Below are positions 29,668 to 39,170 of a DNA stretch of 64,000 nt, piece after piece (within the stretch, counting starts at the first letter, position 1; the number at the start of each line of letters is the position of its first letter). The stretch is from Candidatus Endobugula sertula (GTDB lineage Bacteria > Pseudomonadota > Gammaproteobacteria > Pseudomonadales > Cellvibrionaceae), in the NCBI GenBank assembly GCA_001723645.1, contig MDLC01000001.1:1-64000 (forward strand), written 5' to 3'. The position numbers and the translations under genes were made by a program. The notes beneath the pieces are model-generated. The model searched no databases, had not been told where the DNA came from, and was given only the letters and a program-made list of their open reading frames with translations.

Positions 29668-30252
29668 TTAGGACAGGGGTTCTAGCCCTTCTCGCCTCAA
29701 CATCGCTATTAAATCAATCAATGGTAGCCCGATCAGGCTATTAGGGTCCTTACCTTCAAGAGATTTAAATAGGGTTATTCCAAGCCCTTCTGATTTGAAG
29801 CTTCCCGCGCAGTTATAAGGTTGTTCTTTTAGTAGATAATTTTCTATTTGTAATAAGCTAAGATCTAAAAATTGTACAATGTAAGGACTGACACATAACT
29901 GGTGTTGTCCAGTATGACTATTGAGTAAACATACACTGGTTAAAAAGGTAACTTTTTGATTACTGATCTGCTGTAGTTGTTTAACGGCATTGGCATGATT
30001 ATGTGGTTTAGTGATAATGTTATTATTTAACACTGCTACTTGGTCTGAGCCAATAATTAAGGCGGCAGGGTGTTGTTGAGCGGCTTTTTGGGCTTTTGTT
30101 AACGCTAGACGTTTTACTAGGGGCTCAGCAGTTTCTCCGTTAAATGGTGTTTCATCAATATTAGGCGATAGGTGGGTAAAGTCTATACCTAACTTAGCGA
30201 GTATCTCGCGGCGATAAGGTGAGCTTGAAGCAAGAACTAATGATAGTGTCAT
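29668..30252 (-). CDS. maf: Maf-family nucleotide pyrophosphatase (YceF-like)
   Basis: 194 residues from the ATG at 30252 (MTLSLVLASSSPYRREIL); 18 more in-frame codons upstream have no family support. Signature SSSPYRREIL (about 8-17), DETPFNG, the catalytic Asp in LIIGSDQVAVLN (about 68) and SFKSEGLGI. The E. coli relative next to rpmF (YceF) hydrolyses m7GTP, clearing modified nucleotides; that specificity is inferred from synteny. Divergent from yceD with 157 bases between start codons. Confidence 0.93.
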   Translation of the reverse strand: MTLSLVLASSSPYRREILAKLGIDFTHLSPNIDETPFNGETAEPLVKRLALTKAQKAAQQHPAALIIGSDQVAVLNNNIITKPHNHANAVKQLQQISNQKVTFLTSVCLLNSHTGQHQLCVSPYIVQFLDLSLLQIENYLLKEQPYNCAGSFKSEGLGITLFKSLEGKDPNSLIGLPLIDLIAMLRREGLEPLS

Positions 30253-30371
30253 AAAAATGCTTGATTGTAGTGATAAAACGGGACGTAATTTTAGCGTTTT
30301 CCACAATACATTGGTACATTAAGAGATAGAGTTGAAAAAATAGTTTTTTACTGATTTTTTGACGAATATTT

Positions 30372-30400
30372 TTGACATGACGTCCGTAACTCCCTATCAT
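30372..30400 (+). promoter_or_regulatory. Sigma-70-type promoter of yceD-rpmF-plsX, giving a nearly leaderless mRNA
   Basis: TTGACA at 30372-30377, a 17-base spacer, and TATCAT at 30395-30400. Transcription should begin about 30407, two to four bases before the ATG at 30410. No ribosome site exists upstream of that ATG, which agrees with leaderless translation. Confidence 0.6.
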
Positions 30401-30409
30401 TGCGCGTCT

Positions 30410-30985
30410 ATGTTGAATACCCCCTCTAGGAACTCGTTGCCCCGGCGAATTGACCCACGTAAATTTGCTCAGCAGGGTATTATTATAACTGGTTTGGTAG
30501 AGTTAGCGTTGTTACCAAGGGTTTGTAGCGCATTGTGCTCAGATGAAGGGGAGATACAGGCGAGTTTAGAGTTTGGCCTTAATGAGCAGAGGCTCTTATG
30601 TCTTTGTGGCCAGATAACAGCATCATTGCAGCAGCAATGTCAGCGCTGTTTGGCACCGGCCCCCTTATCTTTGAGTTGTGAGCTACAACTAGTCATGGTT
30701 TGGGATGAAGAAACAGCCATTAATATCCCTAAAATTTATGATCCTTGGGTTGTTGGTGAGGGGCAAACCGATATTTATCAGGTGCTAGAAGACGAGTTAC
30801 TGCTAAGCTTGCCTATTGTATCCTATCACGAAGAGGAGTGTGTCCCTAAAGAGTATTTTTCAAGTAAAGATAAGTGTGTTGACAAAGTGGTATCTCATCG
30901 TCAACAGGGAAACCCATTTCAGGTGTTAGAGCAGCTTAAAGGTGCGTTGTTAACACCCAATTTAACGTCGAGAGATGAAAAATAG
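30410..30985 (+). CDS. yceD: YceD/DUF177 family protein (23S rRNA accumulation)
   Basis: 191 residues from the ATG at 30410; earlier in-frame starts (30359 TTG, 30377 ATG) fall inside or upstream of the promoter. Family features: QQQCQRCLAPAPLSL (the CxxC pair near 80), then the acidic middle ending DIYQVLEDELLLSLPIV and the C-terminal NPFQVLEQLK. YceD is co-conserved with rpmF and needed for normal 23S rRNA levels in E. coli and in plants. Nine bases separate it from rpmF. Confidence 0.88.
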   Translation: MLNTPSRNSLPRRIDPRKFAQQGIIITGLVELALLPRVCSALCSDEGEIQASLEFGLNEQRLLCLCGQITASLQQQCQRCLAPAPLSLSCELQLVMVWDEETAINIPKIYDPWVVGEGQTDIYQVLEDELLLSLPIVSYHEEECVPKEYFSSKDKCVDKVVSHRQQGNPFQVLEQLKGALLTPNLTSRDEK

Positions 30986-30994
30986 GAGTCCATT

Positions 30995-31183
30995 ATGGCT
31001 GTACAAAAAAGTAAGAAAACCCGTTCGAGACGTGGTATGCGTCGTTCACATGATGCATTAACGGCAGCGCCTGCATTATCTGTTGATCTAACAACAGGTG
31101 AAAAGCATTTACGCCACCATGTAAGCCCAGACGGTTTTTACCGTGGTGAAAAAGTCATTGAAATTGTTAGCAATGCAGAGTAG
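30995..31183 (+). CDS. rpmF: Large ribosomal subunit protein bL32
   Basis: 62 residues. [20 protein letters not shown] is the classic N-terminus, followed by [20 protein letters not shown]. It has no Cys pair, so it is the zinc-free form. AGGAG lies upstream of the ATG. Operon position between yceD and plsX is conserved in gammaproteobacteria and ties ribosome assembly to lipid synthesis. Confidence 0.98.
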   Translation: MAVQKSKKTRSRRGMRRSHDALTAAPALSVDLTTGEKHLRHHVSPDGFYRGEKVIEIVSNAE

Positions 31184-31280
31184 CTTATTATAAGCCAGTT
31201 GATGGGGTATTCTTATTTGCCGTTTATAGAGTGATGTTTGCAAATAAGAACAATCGCTAGCGCTTATATTTTGTTTTTTT

Positions 31281-32321
31281 ATGGCGTTGTCTATAGCACC
31301 TTTACGTATTGCAATTGATGCCATGGGTGGAGATGCTGGGCCATCAATTACCCTTCCTGCTATTTATAAAGTAGCGCGAAAATATCCTGATATTCAATTT
31401 CAAATCTATGCTGAAGATGGTATTCGTGGTGAACTTCCTCATTGGTGTGGTAGTGACAATACTGTATTTATCCCAGCAGTTAATAGCATCTCAATGACAG
31501 ATGATCCCATCCAGATATTGAGACATAAACGTGATTCATCTATGGGGCTTGCCATATCGGCAGTTGCTGAGAGTAAAGCGGATGGTTGTTTGAGTGCAGG
31601 AAATACAGGAGCCTTAGTCGTTCTGGGCATTCATTTTTTAAAAACCTATGACGGCATAGATCGGCCAGCGCTTTGTCAAGAAGTTCCTACCGCTGCAGGT
31701 CCTACTTACCTATTGGATATGGGAGCAAATGTAGACTGCTCTGCTCAGCAGCTTGTGCAGCTTGCTTGTTTGGGTTCGGTATTATGCTCTGCTCTTAAAA
31801 ATATTTTGCGGCCTAGTGTGTATCTGTTAAATGTGGGTTCGGAAAGTTCAAAAGGGTCCACTGCTATTAAAGAGGCTGCAGAGCTTTTATCAAGGTATGA
31901 GAGTATTAACTATCAGGGATTTATTGAGGGGCATGAAATCTATCAGGGAAATAGCCATGTTATTGTTTGCGATGGTTTTAACGGTAATGTGGCTTTAAAG
32001 GTGAGTGAAGGCGTCGCTCGTTTTATGGTGCATAGTCTGAAAAAAACGTGTCAAAAAAGCACTTATGGTAAGTTGGTGGGCTTATTGGCCCATTCTTTGT
32101 TACAGCGTTGGCAAGAAAAAATGGGTGTTGATCGCTATAATGGTGCCTATTTGCTGGGGTTACGAGGTACGTTGGTTAAAAGTCATGGTGGCGCTAATGT
32201 AAGGCAATTTGCTTATGCGCTGGAAATGCTTGTTCATCAACTACAGAAGCAGAGTCATTTCGGGATTGGGCATGCATTAGCGGAGTGTTTTAAAAGGCAG
32301 AATCGACGTCACTCAATTTAA
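31281..32321 (+). CDS. plsX: Phosphate acyltransferase PlsX
   Basis: 346 residues. Transfers acyl groups from acyl-ACP to phosphate, giving acyl-phosphate for PlsY at the start of phospholipid synthesis. Signature IAIDAMGGDAGPSITLP (about 10-26), SAGNTGALVVLG (about 106-117), LLDMGANVDC, CDGFNGNVALKVSEGVA and KSHGGANVRQFAYAL. Peripheral membrane enzyme. 97 bases after rpmF. Confidence 0.97.
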   Translation: MALSIAPLRIAIDAMGGDAGPSITLPAIYKVARKYPDIQFQIYAEDGIRGELPHWCGSDNTVFIPAVNSISMTDDPIQILRHKRDSSMGLAISAVAESKADGCLSAGNTGALVVLGIHFLKTYDGIDRPALCQEVPTAAGPTYLLDMGANVDCSAQQLVQLACLGSVLCSALKNILRPSVYLLNVGSESSKGSTAIKEAAELLSRYESINYQGFIEGHEIYQGNSHVIVCDGFNGNVALKVSEGVARFMVHSLKKTCQKSTYGKLVGLLAHSLLQRWQEKMGVDRYNGAYLLGLRGTLVKSHGGANVRQFAYALEMLVHQLQKQSHFGIGHALAECFKRQNRRHSI

Positions 32322-32347
32322 TAATTAATAGTCAATACGGTAAATGT

Positions 32348-33304
32348 ATGGTTTGTGATAAAGAATTAGCCTTTGTATTTCCAGGACAAGGATCGCAAAA
32401 ATTGGGTATGTTATCTGGGCTTGCGAAGAAATATTCTATTGTACAGAAAACCTTTAACGAAGCGTCCGATGTGTTGGGTTATAATTTGTGGCAGTTATCT
32501 CAACAAGGAAGTCAGAATGAATTAAATATGACAGAAAGAGCACAACCTCTGTTGTTGACTGCCAGTGTTGCAATTTGGAGGATATGGCAGCAAGAGGATG
32601 GTGCGGTACCCACATTAATGGCGGGTCATAGTTTAGGTGAGTGGTCTGCTCTGGTGTGTTCTGGTGTGGTGGAATTTGTTGACGCAGTCAGACTGGTTCA
32701 ATTGCGAGGCAAGTATATGCAGGAGACTGTGCCAGTAGGTGTTGGTAGTATGGCAGCTATTATTGGTCTTGATGATCAAGTTATTCTTGATGTGTGTAAG
32801 GAAGCTGAGCAGGGTGAGTTTGTGTCTGCGGTTAATTTTAACTCTCCTGGTCAGGTAGTCATTGCTGGGCATGCAGGAGCCGTTGAAAGAGCTGGTTATC
32901 TCTGTAAAGAAGAAGGTGCTAAAAGAGTCATGGCATTGGCAGTGAGTGCGCCGTTCCATTCAGAATTATTACGTCCAGCCGCGGATCGTTTAGCGGTTGA
33001 TATGGCTTCTGTTGTATTTAGTCAACCGGATATTTTGGTAGTGCATAATGTCAATGGAAAAGCAGAGACGAATCCGTTGATGATTAAACAACTAATGATT
33101 GAGCAAATCTATAAACCAGTATTATGGGTGGATTGCGTTAATGAACTGGTAACACAAAGCGTTAGCAAAGTGGTTGAATGTGGTTCTGGTGCAGTGTTAT
33201 CTGGCTTGATTAGACGTATAGATCGCTCAATTTCTGTACTCACTAGTGATACCCCTGAAAAATTATCAATGGCTCTTAGCGAAAGAAGAGCAACAGAAAA
33301 ATAG
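32348..33304 (+). CDS. fabD: Malonyl-CoA:ACP transacylase
   Basis: 318 residues. Loads malonyl units on AcpP for fatty-acid synthesis. Visible: FVFPGQGSQKLGM, nucleophile motif GHSLGEWSALV (Ser about 94), malonate-binding Arg in VQLRGKYMQE (about 119), and AVSAPFHSELL (catalytic His about 203). It is clearly distinct from the A+T-rich tandem acyltransferase at 50.5-52.4 kb. 26 bases after plsX. Confidence 0.98.
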   Translation: MVCDKELAFVFPGQGSQKLGMLSGLAKKYSIVQKTFNEASDVLGYNLWQLSQQGSQNELNMTERAQPLLLTASVAIWRIWQQEDGAVPTLMAGHSLGEWSALVCSGVVEFVDAVRLVQLRGKYMQETVPVGVGSMAAIIGLDDQVILDVCKEAEQGEFVSAVNFNSPGQVVIAGHAGAVERAGYLCKEEGAKRVMALAVSAPFHSELLRPAADRLAVDMASVVFSQPDILVVHNVNGKAETNPLMIKQLMIEQIYKPVLWVDCVNELVTQSVSKVVECGSGAVLSGLIRRIDRSISVLTSDTPEKLSMALSERRATEK

Positions 33305-33315
33305 GATTAACTACT

Positions 33316-34059
33316 ATGAGTTTGGAACAAAAAATTGCATTAGTAACAGGGGCTAGTCGAGGTATTGGTGCTGCAATTGCGGATGCTTTAGGTGCAGAAG
33401 GGGCAATGGTTATTGGAACCGCAACTAGTGAAGATGGTACCAGCAAAATTAGTGAGCGCTTTGCTGAAAAAGAGATTAAGGGAAAAGGTCTGATATTAGA
33501 TGTGACGCATGAAGGTTCAATCACTTCTGTACTGGAAGAAATCAGAGAGACTTATGGGCCCCTTACTATTTTAGTTAATAATGCCGGTATTACCAAAGAT
33601 AATTTGCTCATGCGCATGGGAAATGATGAGTGGTTTGATGTGGTAAATACCAATTTGAATGCTGTGTACCACCTAAGTAAGGGATGTTTGAGAGGGATGA
33701 TGAAAGCTCGTTGGGGACGTATTGTAAATATTAGCTCAGTAGTTGGTTCTATGGGGAATGGTGGGCAGTCCAATTATGCTGCCAGTAAGGCGGGTGTTGC
33801 CGGTTTTACTCGTGCGTTGGCAAAAGAAGTGGGTTCACGAAATATTACAGTGAATACGATTTCTCCTGGTTTTATTGAAACTGATATGACTGATACCTTG
33901 CTAGAGGATCAAAAAGCGTTGATGTTGTCAGCGGTACCAGCAGGTCGTTTAGGGAAGCCAGAAGAGATTGCTGGTGTGGTTAAATTCCTTGTTAGTGATG
34001 CAGCGGCATATATTACTGGTGAAAATATACATGTTAACGGTGGTATGTATATGTCATAA
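33316..34059 (+). CDS. fabG: 3-oxoacyl-ACP reductase
   Basis: 247 residues, short-chain dehydrogenase. NADPH motif TGASRGIGAAIAD (about 11-23), NNAGITKDNLLMRM, catalytic Ser in INISSVVGSMGN (about 139), Tyr/Lys in SNYAASKAGVAGF (about 152/156), and C-terminal GENIHVNGGMYMS. Reduces beta-ketoacyl-ACP in fatty-acid elongation. 11 bases after fabD. Confidence 0.98.
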   Translation: MSLEQKIALVTGASRGIGAAIADALGAEGAMVIGTATSEDGTSKISERFAEKEIKGKGLILDVTHEGSITSVLEEIRETYGPLTILVNNAGITKDNLLMRMGNDEWFDVVNTNLNAVYHLSKGCLRGMMKARWGRIVNISSVVGSMGNGGQSNYAASKAGVAGFTRALAKEVGSRNITVNTISPGFIETDMTDTLLEDQKALMLSAVPAGRLGKPEEIAGVVKFLVSDAAAYITGENIHVNGGMYMS

Positions 34060-34248
34060 CTTTTTGATTTTTAAAGATAAAATATTTTTTATGCAAATAA
34101 ATTGCTGAGAACCATTACAACTCTGAATATTTCCATGTAAAATGCGTTTTTGTAAATGAGTAAGAGCGTTATGTCATTGAGTTGCAATATGCAGAGCCAA
34201 TGAATAAGATTCAACACGATTTCTACCGATTAGGAGTTTAAAAATATC

Positions 34249-34494
34249 ATGAGCAACCCAAGCAACACTGAAGAACGCGTTAAAAAAATCGTTGCTGAGC
34301 AACTAGGTGTTAAAGAAGATGAGGTGAAAATGGAAGCTTCATTTGTTGAAGATTTAGGTGCTGATTCACTAGATACTGTTGAGCTAGTTATGGCTCTGGA
34401 AGAGGAATTTGAAACTGAGATTCCAGATGAAGATGCTGAAGGAATTACAACTGTTAAGTTGGCGATTGATTACATCAACGCACACCTAGATTAA
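34249..34494 (+). CDS. acpP: Acyl carrier protein
   Basis: 81 residues, acidic. Phosphopantetheine site [20 protein letters not shown] with the modified Ser near residue 41. AGGAG is upstream. It has its own 189-base leader after fabG and a terminator downstream, as expected for its very high expression compared with neighbours. Confidence 0.98.
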   Translation: MSNPSNTEERVKKIVAEQLGVKEDEVKMEASFVEDLGADSLDTVELVMALEEEFETEIPDEDAEGITTVKLAIDYINAHLD

Positions 34495-34536
34495 GGAACA
34501 GATTGATTATCTGTTAATTAATTGGGTAAAACATCG

Positions 34537-34573
34537 ACAAAAGCCGTATCTATTTCTGTAGTGCGGCTTTTGT
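34537..34573 (+). terminator. Terminator between acpP and fabF
   Basis: ACAAAAGCCG (34537-34546) pairs with CGGCTTTTGT (34564-34573), a 10-bp stem with a 17-base loop, followed by TGTTTTA. Lies 43 bases after acpP and probably gives partial termination, keeping acpP mRNA more abundant than fabF. Confidence 0.8.
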
Positions 34574-34628
34574 TGTTTTAAGTGGTTTATATTTTTCTAC
34601 TATTTATTAAGCTAAATCAGAGGTTTAT

Positions 34629-35864
34629 GTGAGGCGGGTTGTTATTACTGGTCTTGGTATGGTATCTCCTGTTGGGAATACGGTAACCGACACGTGGAGC
34701 GCTATTCTCAATGGGAAAAGTGGTGTGGAAGTTATTTCAGCATTTGATACCGATGCTTTTACAACAACGTTCAGTGCATCTGTGAAAGATTTACCTGTGG
34801 GTGAATATTTGGCAATAAAAGATGCACGAAAAATGGATCCATTTATCCAATATGGAATGGTAGCAGGTATTCAAGCCATGCAGGATTCTGGTGTTGAAGT
34901 GACAGACGCTATTGCTCCTCGTTTTGGTACCGTTATTGGTTCAGGTATTGGTGGTATTGGTTCTATTGAAAGTGGTACCAAAATGATTGCTGAGCGTGGT
35001 CCTAGAAAACTATCGCCTTTCTTTGTGCCGGGTTCTATTATTAATATGATTGCTGGCAATTTATCGATTAAATTTGGTCTTAGAGGTCCAAATCTTGCGG
35101 TTACTACGGCTTGTACTACGGGTACACATGCTATTGGTCTGGCAGCGCGTTCTATTCGTTATGGTGAAACCGACCTGATGTTAGCTGGGGGAGCCGAGAT
35201 GGCGACCACACCTTTAGGTCTGGGAGGTTTTTCGGCGGCGCGCGCGCTGTCTACACGTAATGATGATCCTCAAGCAGCAAGCCGCCCTTGGGATAAGAAT
35301 CGCGATGGTTTTGTACTGGGCGATGGTGCTGGCATTTTAGTTCTTGAAGAATATAAACATGCTAAAGCACGCGGCGCAAAAATGTATGCTGAATTAGCTG
35401 GTTTTGGTATGAGTAGTGATGCTTACCATATAACGTCACCACCATCGGATGGTGTTGGTGCAGCACTATCAATGAATCATGCCTTGAATGATGCGCAGAT
35501 GTCTGTAGATGATGTGCAGTATATTAATGCGCATGGCACTTCTACTCAGGTGGGTGATTTGGCAGAATGCTTAGCCATTAAATCAGTGTTCGATGACTCA
35601 GTTAATCAATTGGCTGTGAGCTCAACGAAATCGATGATTGGTCACCTATTGGGTGCTGCGGGGGCTGTAGAAGCGATATTTAGTGTGCTGGCTATTCGTG
35701 ATCAGGTTGCTCCTCCAACGATTAATCTGGATGAGCCTGCTGAGAACTGTGATATGAATTTTGTACCTCATACAGCCCAGGAAATGAAAATCGATGGTGT
35801 TTTATCAAACTCGTTTGGTTTTGGTGGCACCAATGGATCATTGGCATTCAGAAGAGTTGATTAG
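34629..35864 (+). CDS. fabF: 3-oxoacyl-ACP synthase II
   Basis: 411 residues, GTG start with AGAGG five bases upstream. Condenses acyl-ACP with malonyl-ACP; needed for chain elongation and temperature control of unsaturation. Active-site Cys in [13 protein letters not shown] (about 163), His in [11 protein letters not shown] (about 302), His in [18 protein letters not shown] (about 339), and the glycine-rich [14 protein letters not shown] end. Standard housekeeping enzyme, unlike the Ser-containing homologue at 49.1-50.3 kb. Confidence 0.98.
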   Translation: MRRVVITGLGMVSPVGNTVTDTWSAILNGKSGVEVISAFDTDAFTTTFSASVKDLPVGEYLAIKDARKMDPFIQYGMVAGIQAMQDSGVEVTDAIAPRFGTVIGSGIGGIGSIESGTKMIAERGPRKLSPFFVPGSIINMIAGNLSIKFGLRGPNLAVTTACTTGTHAIGLAARSIRYGETDLMLAGGAEMATTPLGLGGFSAARALSTRNDDPQAASRPWDKNRDGFVLGDGAGILVLEEYKHAKARGAKMYAELAGFGMSSDAYHITSPPSDGVGAALSMNHALNDAQMSVDDVQYINAHGTSTQVGDLAECLAIKSVFDDSVNQLAVSSTKSMIGHLLGAAGAVEAIFSVLAIRDQVAPPTINLDEPAENCDMNFVPHTAQEMKIDGVLSNSFGFGGTNGSLAFRRVD

Positions 35865-35949
35865 TTTTTTTATTAAGAAATGAATAGTTAACAGTAAGTT
35901 TGTTTTGCAAATCTCGCTGTTTTTATAGGTGTCAACAGCCCCTGTTACT

Positions 35950-36834
35950 ATGAAACAAACTCCAATCATTATTATTAATGGAAAGCCTAACGATTCTATC
36001 TCTGCACTGGATAGGGGTTTAGCTTATGGGGATGGGGTTTTTGAAACCATGTTGGTTGATAATGAGCGTATTGCTTTATGGCAATATCATTGTGACCGTC
36101 TGGTTAGTGGGCTTTCTCGTTTAGGTATGGATGTAGATATACTCCGTTTAGAGAATAACCTCCGTATTGCTCTACAGCGATCAAACAGTAAGGGATCAGA
36201 CAGAGGGAAGGGAGTATTAAAATTAATGGTGACACGAGGCTCGGGTGGTCATGGTTACAGTCCCCTGATAAAGCCTAAACCCAATATTATTACTATTTAT
36301 TACCCGAGCATTTTTCAGAAAGAAAAAGATGAAATGAAAAGTTCACAGGGAATTAGTGTGCATTGTTGCCAACAGACTTTACCTGTTAGCTTAAGTACGG
36401 CAGGTTTAAAGTTACTGAATCAACTACATTATGTCTTGGCCTGCCAAGAGCGATTGGATAGCAATGTAGATGAAGGTTTATTGTTTACTGACGCTGGTTA
36501 TTTAATAGAAGCGACAGCAAGGAATATTTTTATCATTAAGGACGGTGAATTATTGACCCCATTATTAAATCAATGTGGTGTGGCTGGTGTTATGCAGCGC
36601 TTGTTAGTCGAGGTTGTTGCTCCTGAAGCTGCGCTTGTTGTACGTCAATTGTTATTAACAAAAGAAGACTTGTTTAACGCCGAAGAAGTCTTTCTCAGTA
36701 ATAGTGTTACGGGGATCTGGCCTGTTATTTCGTGTGGAAATAAACAGTGGGCTGTGGGTTCTGTAACACAGAAACTACAATATGGAGTTTATGAATTTCT
36801 TAAACAAAATACCCATTTTCAATACCCTTATTGA
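35950..36834 (+). CDS. pabC: Aminodeoxychorismate lyase
   Basis: 294 residues from ATG 35950, or 301 from GTG 35929; neither has a clear ribosome site. Fold-type IV PLP enzyme that releases pyruvate from 4-amino-4-deoxychorismate to give p-aminobenzoate for folate. Visible: ISALDRGLAYGDGVFETM, the PLP Lys in TAGLKLLNQLHYVLA (about 155) and EATARNIFII. Overlaps mltG by about 50 bases. Its place after fabF and before mltG-tmk is conserved. Confidence 0.92.
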   Translation: MKQTPIIIINGKPNDSISALDRGLAYGDGVFETMLVDNERIALWQYHCDRLVSGLSRLGMDVDILRLENNLRIALQRSNSKGSDRGKGVLKLMVTRGSGGHGYSPLIKPKPNIITIYYPSIFQKEKDEMKSSQGISVHCCQQTLPVSLSTAGLKLLNQLHYVLACQERLDSNVDEGLLFTDAGYLIEATARNIFIIKDGELLTPLLNQCGVAGVMQRLLVEVVAPEAALVVRQLLLTKEDLFNAEEVFLSNSVTGIWPVISCGNKQWAVGSVTQKLQYGVYEFLKQNTHFQYPY

Positions 36835-37906
36835 GCGTTCCCAAACGGTTATCTCTCGTTATACTTGTTGGATAAGTATGTTGATATTGTTTTTGATTGC
36901 TGTCATGACATTAAGCGCTTTTATTCTACAGCAGTGGTTATATGCACCGCTAACACTGTTTGAAGATAAAGTTATCATTGTAGAAAGAGGGGATACTTTG
37001 GGTAAAGTGGCCTATCTTCTGGAGCGTGAAGGCGCACTTCATTCTGCAAAGCTTTTTATTGTTTATGCACGCTTAATGAACCAAACAAACATTGCAATAG
37101 GTGAGTATCTATTAAAGAAAAATAGTAACCATAAGCAGTTACTCTCCCTATTACAATCTGGAGATGTTATTAATTACAGTGTGACTTTGATTGAGGGAAA
37201 AACATTTAAAAATTTTTTAACCACTCTACAAACTAATAGCAGGGTCACTACGGTTCTGGGCAATAAAAACCAGCAGGAAATATTAGCTGAGTTGGCTATT
37301 AATATAAAACATCCGGAAGGATGGTTTTTTCCTGATACCTATCAGTTTTCTGCAGGCACAACAGATAAAGATATCTTGTTACAGGCTTATCGGAAAATGA
37401 ATAAAGTTCTCAATCAAGAGTGGGAGAAAAAAGCAGAGAATTTACCTTATAATAGTGCATACGAAGCATTGATTATGGCATCGATCATAGAGAAAGAAAC
37501 CGGTGTTGATGGCGAAAGAGCCGAAATTGCAGGTGTATTTGTCCGTAGATTACAAAAAGGCATGCGTTTACAGACAGACCCGACGATTATTTATGGTCTA
37601 GGCGATCAATATAAGGGCAATATTCAGCGTAAACATCTAACACAAAAAACGCCCTATAATACATACCTGATCGATGGGTTACCGCCTACACCTATCGCTA
37701 TGCCGGGACGAGAGGCTATTCAGGCAGCACTCAATCCAGCCTCGGGGAAAGCATTGTATTTTGTGGCTAAAGGGGATGGTAGTCATTATTTCTCTGAGAC
37801 GTTATTCGAGCACAACAAGGCAGTTAGGAAATATCAAATTGAAAGGCGGCGCAAGAAATACCAGTCATCACCGAAAAAAGTACCAATGAATTCCCATTCA
37901 CTATAA
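36782..37906 (+). CDS. mltG: Endolytic murein transglycosylase MltG
   Basis: 374 residues from ATG 36782; ATG 36791 (GGAG just before it) and ATG 36878 are alternatives. One N-terminal membrane helix (MLILFLIAVMTLSAFIL), then a periplasmic LysM-like segment (VERGDTLGKVAYLLEREGAL) and the YceG catalytic domain: WFFPDTYQF, catalytic Glu in ASIIEKETGVDGER, GMRLQTDPTIIYG, YNTYLIDGLPPTPIAMPG. Cuts nascent glycan strands near the end of synthesis. The 53-base overlap with pabC implies coupled translation. Confidence 0.95.
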   Translation: MEFMNFLNKIPIFNTLIERSQTVISRYTCWISMLILFLIAVMTLSAFILQQWLYAPLTLFEDKVIIVERGDTLGKVAYLLEREGALHSAKLFIVYARLMNQTNIAIGEYLLKKNSNHKQLLSLLQSGDVINYSVTLIEGKTFKNFLTTLQTNSRVTTVLGNKNQQEILAELAINIKHPEGWFFPDTYQFSAGTTDKDILLQAYRKMNKVLNQEWEKKAENLPYNSAYEALIMASIIEKETGVDGERAEIAGVFVRRLQKGMRLQTDPTIIYGLGDQYKGNIQRKHLTQKTPYNTYLIDGLPPTPIAMPGREAIQAALNPASGKALYFVAKGDGSHYFSETLFEHNKAVRKYQIERRRKKYQSSPKKVPMNSHSL

Positions 37907-37917
37907 ATAGAATCATT

Positions 37918-38562
37918 ATGATAAAACGAGGAAAATTCATTACGATCGAAGGTACCGAAGGTGTTGGCAAAAGTACGAATATCGAATTTATTAAAGAATA
38001 TCTGGTAAGGCAGGGGATTCCTTTATTATTAACCCGAGAGCCTGGCGGGACACCCCTGGCAGAAGAAATCAGAGAGATGCTGCTTAAACGTCGTGATGAG
38101 AAGATGGATGAGTCAACGGAACTATTATTGATTTTTGCTGCGCGCTCGCAACACCTTCAACAGGTGATTTTACCTGCACTTAAGGGTGGACGATGGGTAT
38201 TATCTGACCGCTTTACTGATGCCACCTATGCTTACCAAGGTGGTGGTCGAGGATTGAATATATCATTGATCACTGATCTGGAGGAGCGAATTCAAGGTGA
38301 ATTACGGCCGGACTTAACACTGCTATTGGATATTGATGTAAAGCTTGGGCTTGAACGTGCTGGTCGCAGAGGTGAACTTGATCGCTTTGAAAATGAGCAA
38401 TTGCCTTTCTTTGAAAAAGTACGTAAAGCTTATCTGAAAAGAATACAGGAAAGTCCTGATCGATGTATGGTTATTGATGCTTCACCATCGTTGCGAGTGG
38501 TTCAAGAGTCGATAAAGAAAGTACTTGAGCCTAAAATAGAGGAATTTTTAGCCGAAAACTAG
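37918..38562 (+). CDS. tmk: Thymidylate kinase
   Basis: 214 residues. P-loop GTEGVGKSTN (about 11-20), TREPGGTPLAEEIR with the DR-type dTMP site at SDRFTDATYAYQGGGRG, and a C-terminal helix. Makes dTDP from dTMP. 11 bases after mltG. In many gammaproteobacteria holB follows; here the operon stops and an antiporter operon starts 78 bases later. Confidence 0.97.
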   Translation: MIKRGKFITIEGTEGVGKSTNIEFIKEYLVRQGIPLLLTREPGGTPLAEEIREMLLKRRDEKMDESTELLLIFAARSQHLQQVILPALKGGRWVLSDRFTDATYAYQGGGRGLNISLITDLEERIQGELRPDLTLLLDIDVKLGLERAGRRGELDRFENEQLPFFEKVRKAYLKRIQESPDRCMVIDASPSLRVVQESIKKVLEPKIEEFLAEN

Positions 38563-38640
38563 GTTGTTGGGGTAAAAAGCTTCGAAAATCGTTGGCTTTT
38601 GTGTACTATCTCTTCCATTATAAGACGATACTCATAGAAT

Positions 38641-39168
38641 ATGATATTTAATAGGCTTTACCGTTTATTGATAGCTCTTGTCCTGCTGTGGATTTTATTG
38701 TCAGGGATGTTTGAGCCAATGTTGCTGATTCTTGGCTTTATTTCTGTTCTGTTAGTTTGTTTCTTTGCCTATCAAATGAGAGTACTGGTACATCGCGGGC
38801 AGTCTATTTATTTTCGTCCTTTACACATTATTCGTTATTGGTGCTGGCTGGTTGTTGAGATTTTTAAATCTAACTGGGGTGTGACCAAGCGAGTATTTAA
38901 TCCTTTACTCCCCATTAAGCCGGTATTAAAAGCAATTCCTGCCAAACAAAAAACAGAATTGGGGAGAGTCATTTATGCGAATTCGATTACCCTCACTCCA
39001 GGCACTGTGGCAATTAATATTGCCAAGAGTGGTGAAATATTAGTACATGCTCTACACGAGGATAGTATTAGGGAGTTGGAAATGGGTCATATGGATGAAA
39101 AGGTGTGTGAGCTGGAGCCCTCTTTACCTAGGATTCTAGATTCGGAACTCACAAGGAATAAAGAATAA
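38641..39168 (+). CDS. mnhE: Mrp-type Na+/H+ antiporter subunit E
   Basis: 175 residues, two to three N-terminal membrane helices (LWILLSGMFEPMLLILGF), then a cytoplasmic part with IVYANSITLTPGT-type sequence (here VIYANSITLTPGTVAINI, about 117-135), the MrpE family signature. Likely structural/assembly subunit of the complex. First gene of the ten-gene antiporter operon; starts 78 bases after tmk. Confidence 0.92.
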   Translation: MIFNRLYRLLIALVLLWILLSGMFEPMLLILGFISVLLVCFFAYQMRVLVHRGQSIYFRPLHIIRYWCWLVVEIFKSNWGVTKRVFNPLLPIKPVLKAIPAKQKTELGRVIYANSITLTPGTVAINIAKSGEILVHALHEDSIRELEMGHMDEKVCELEPSLPRILDSELTRNKE

Positions 39169-39170
39169 GT

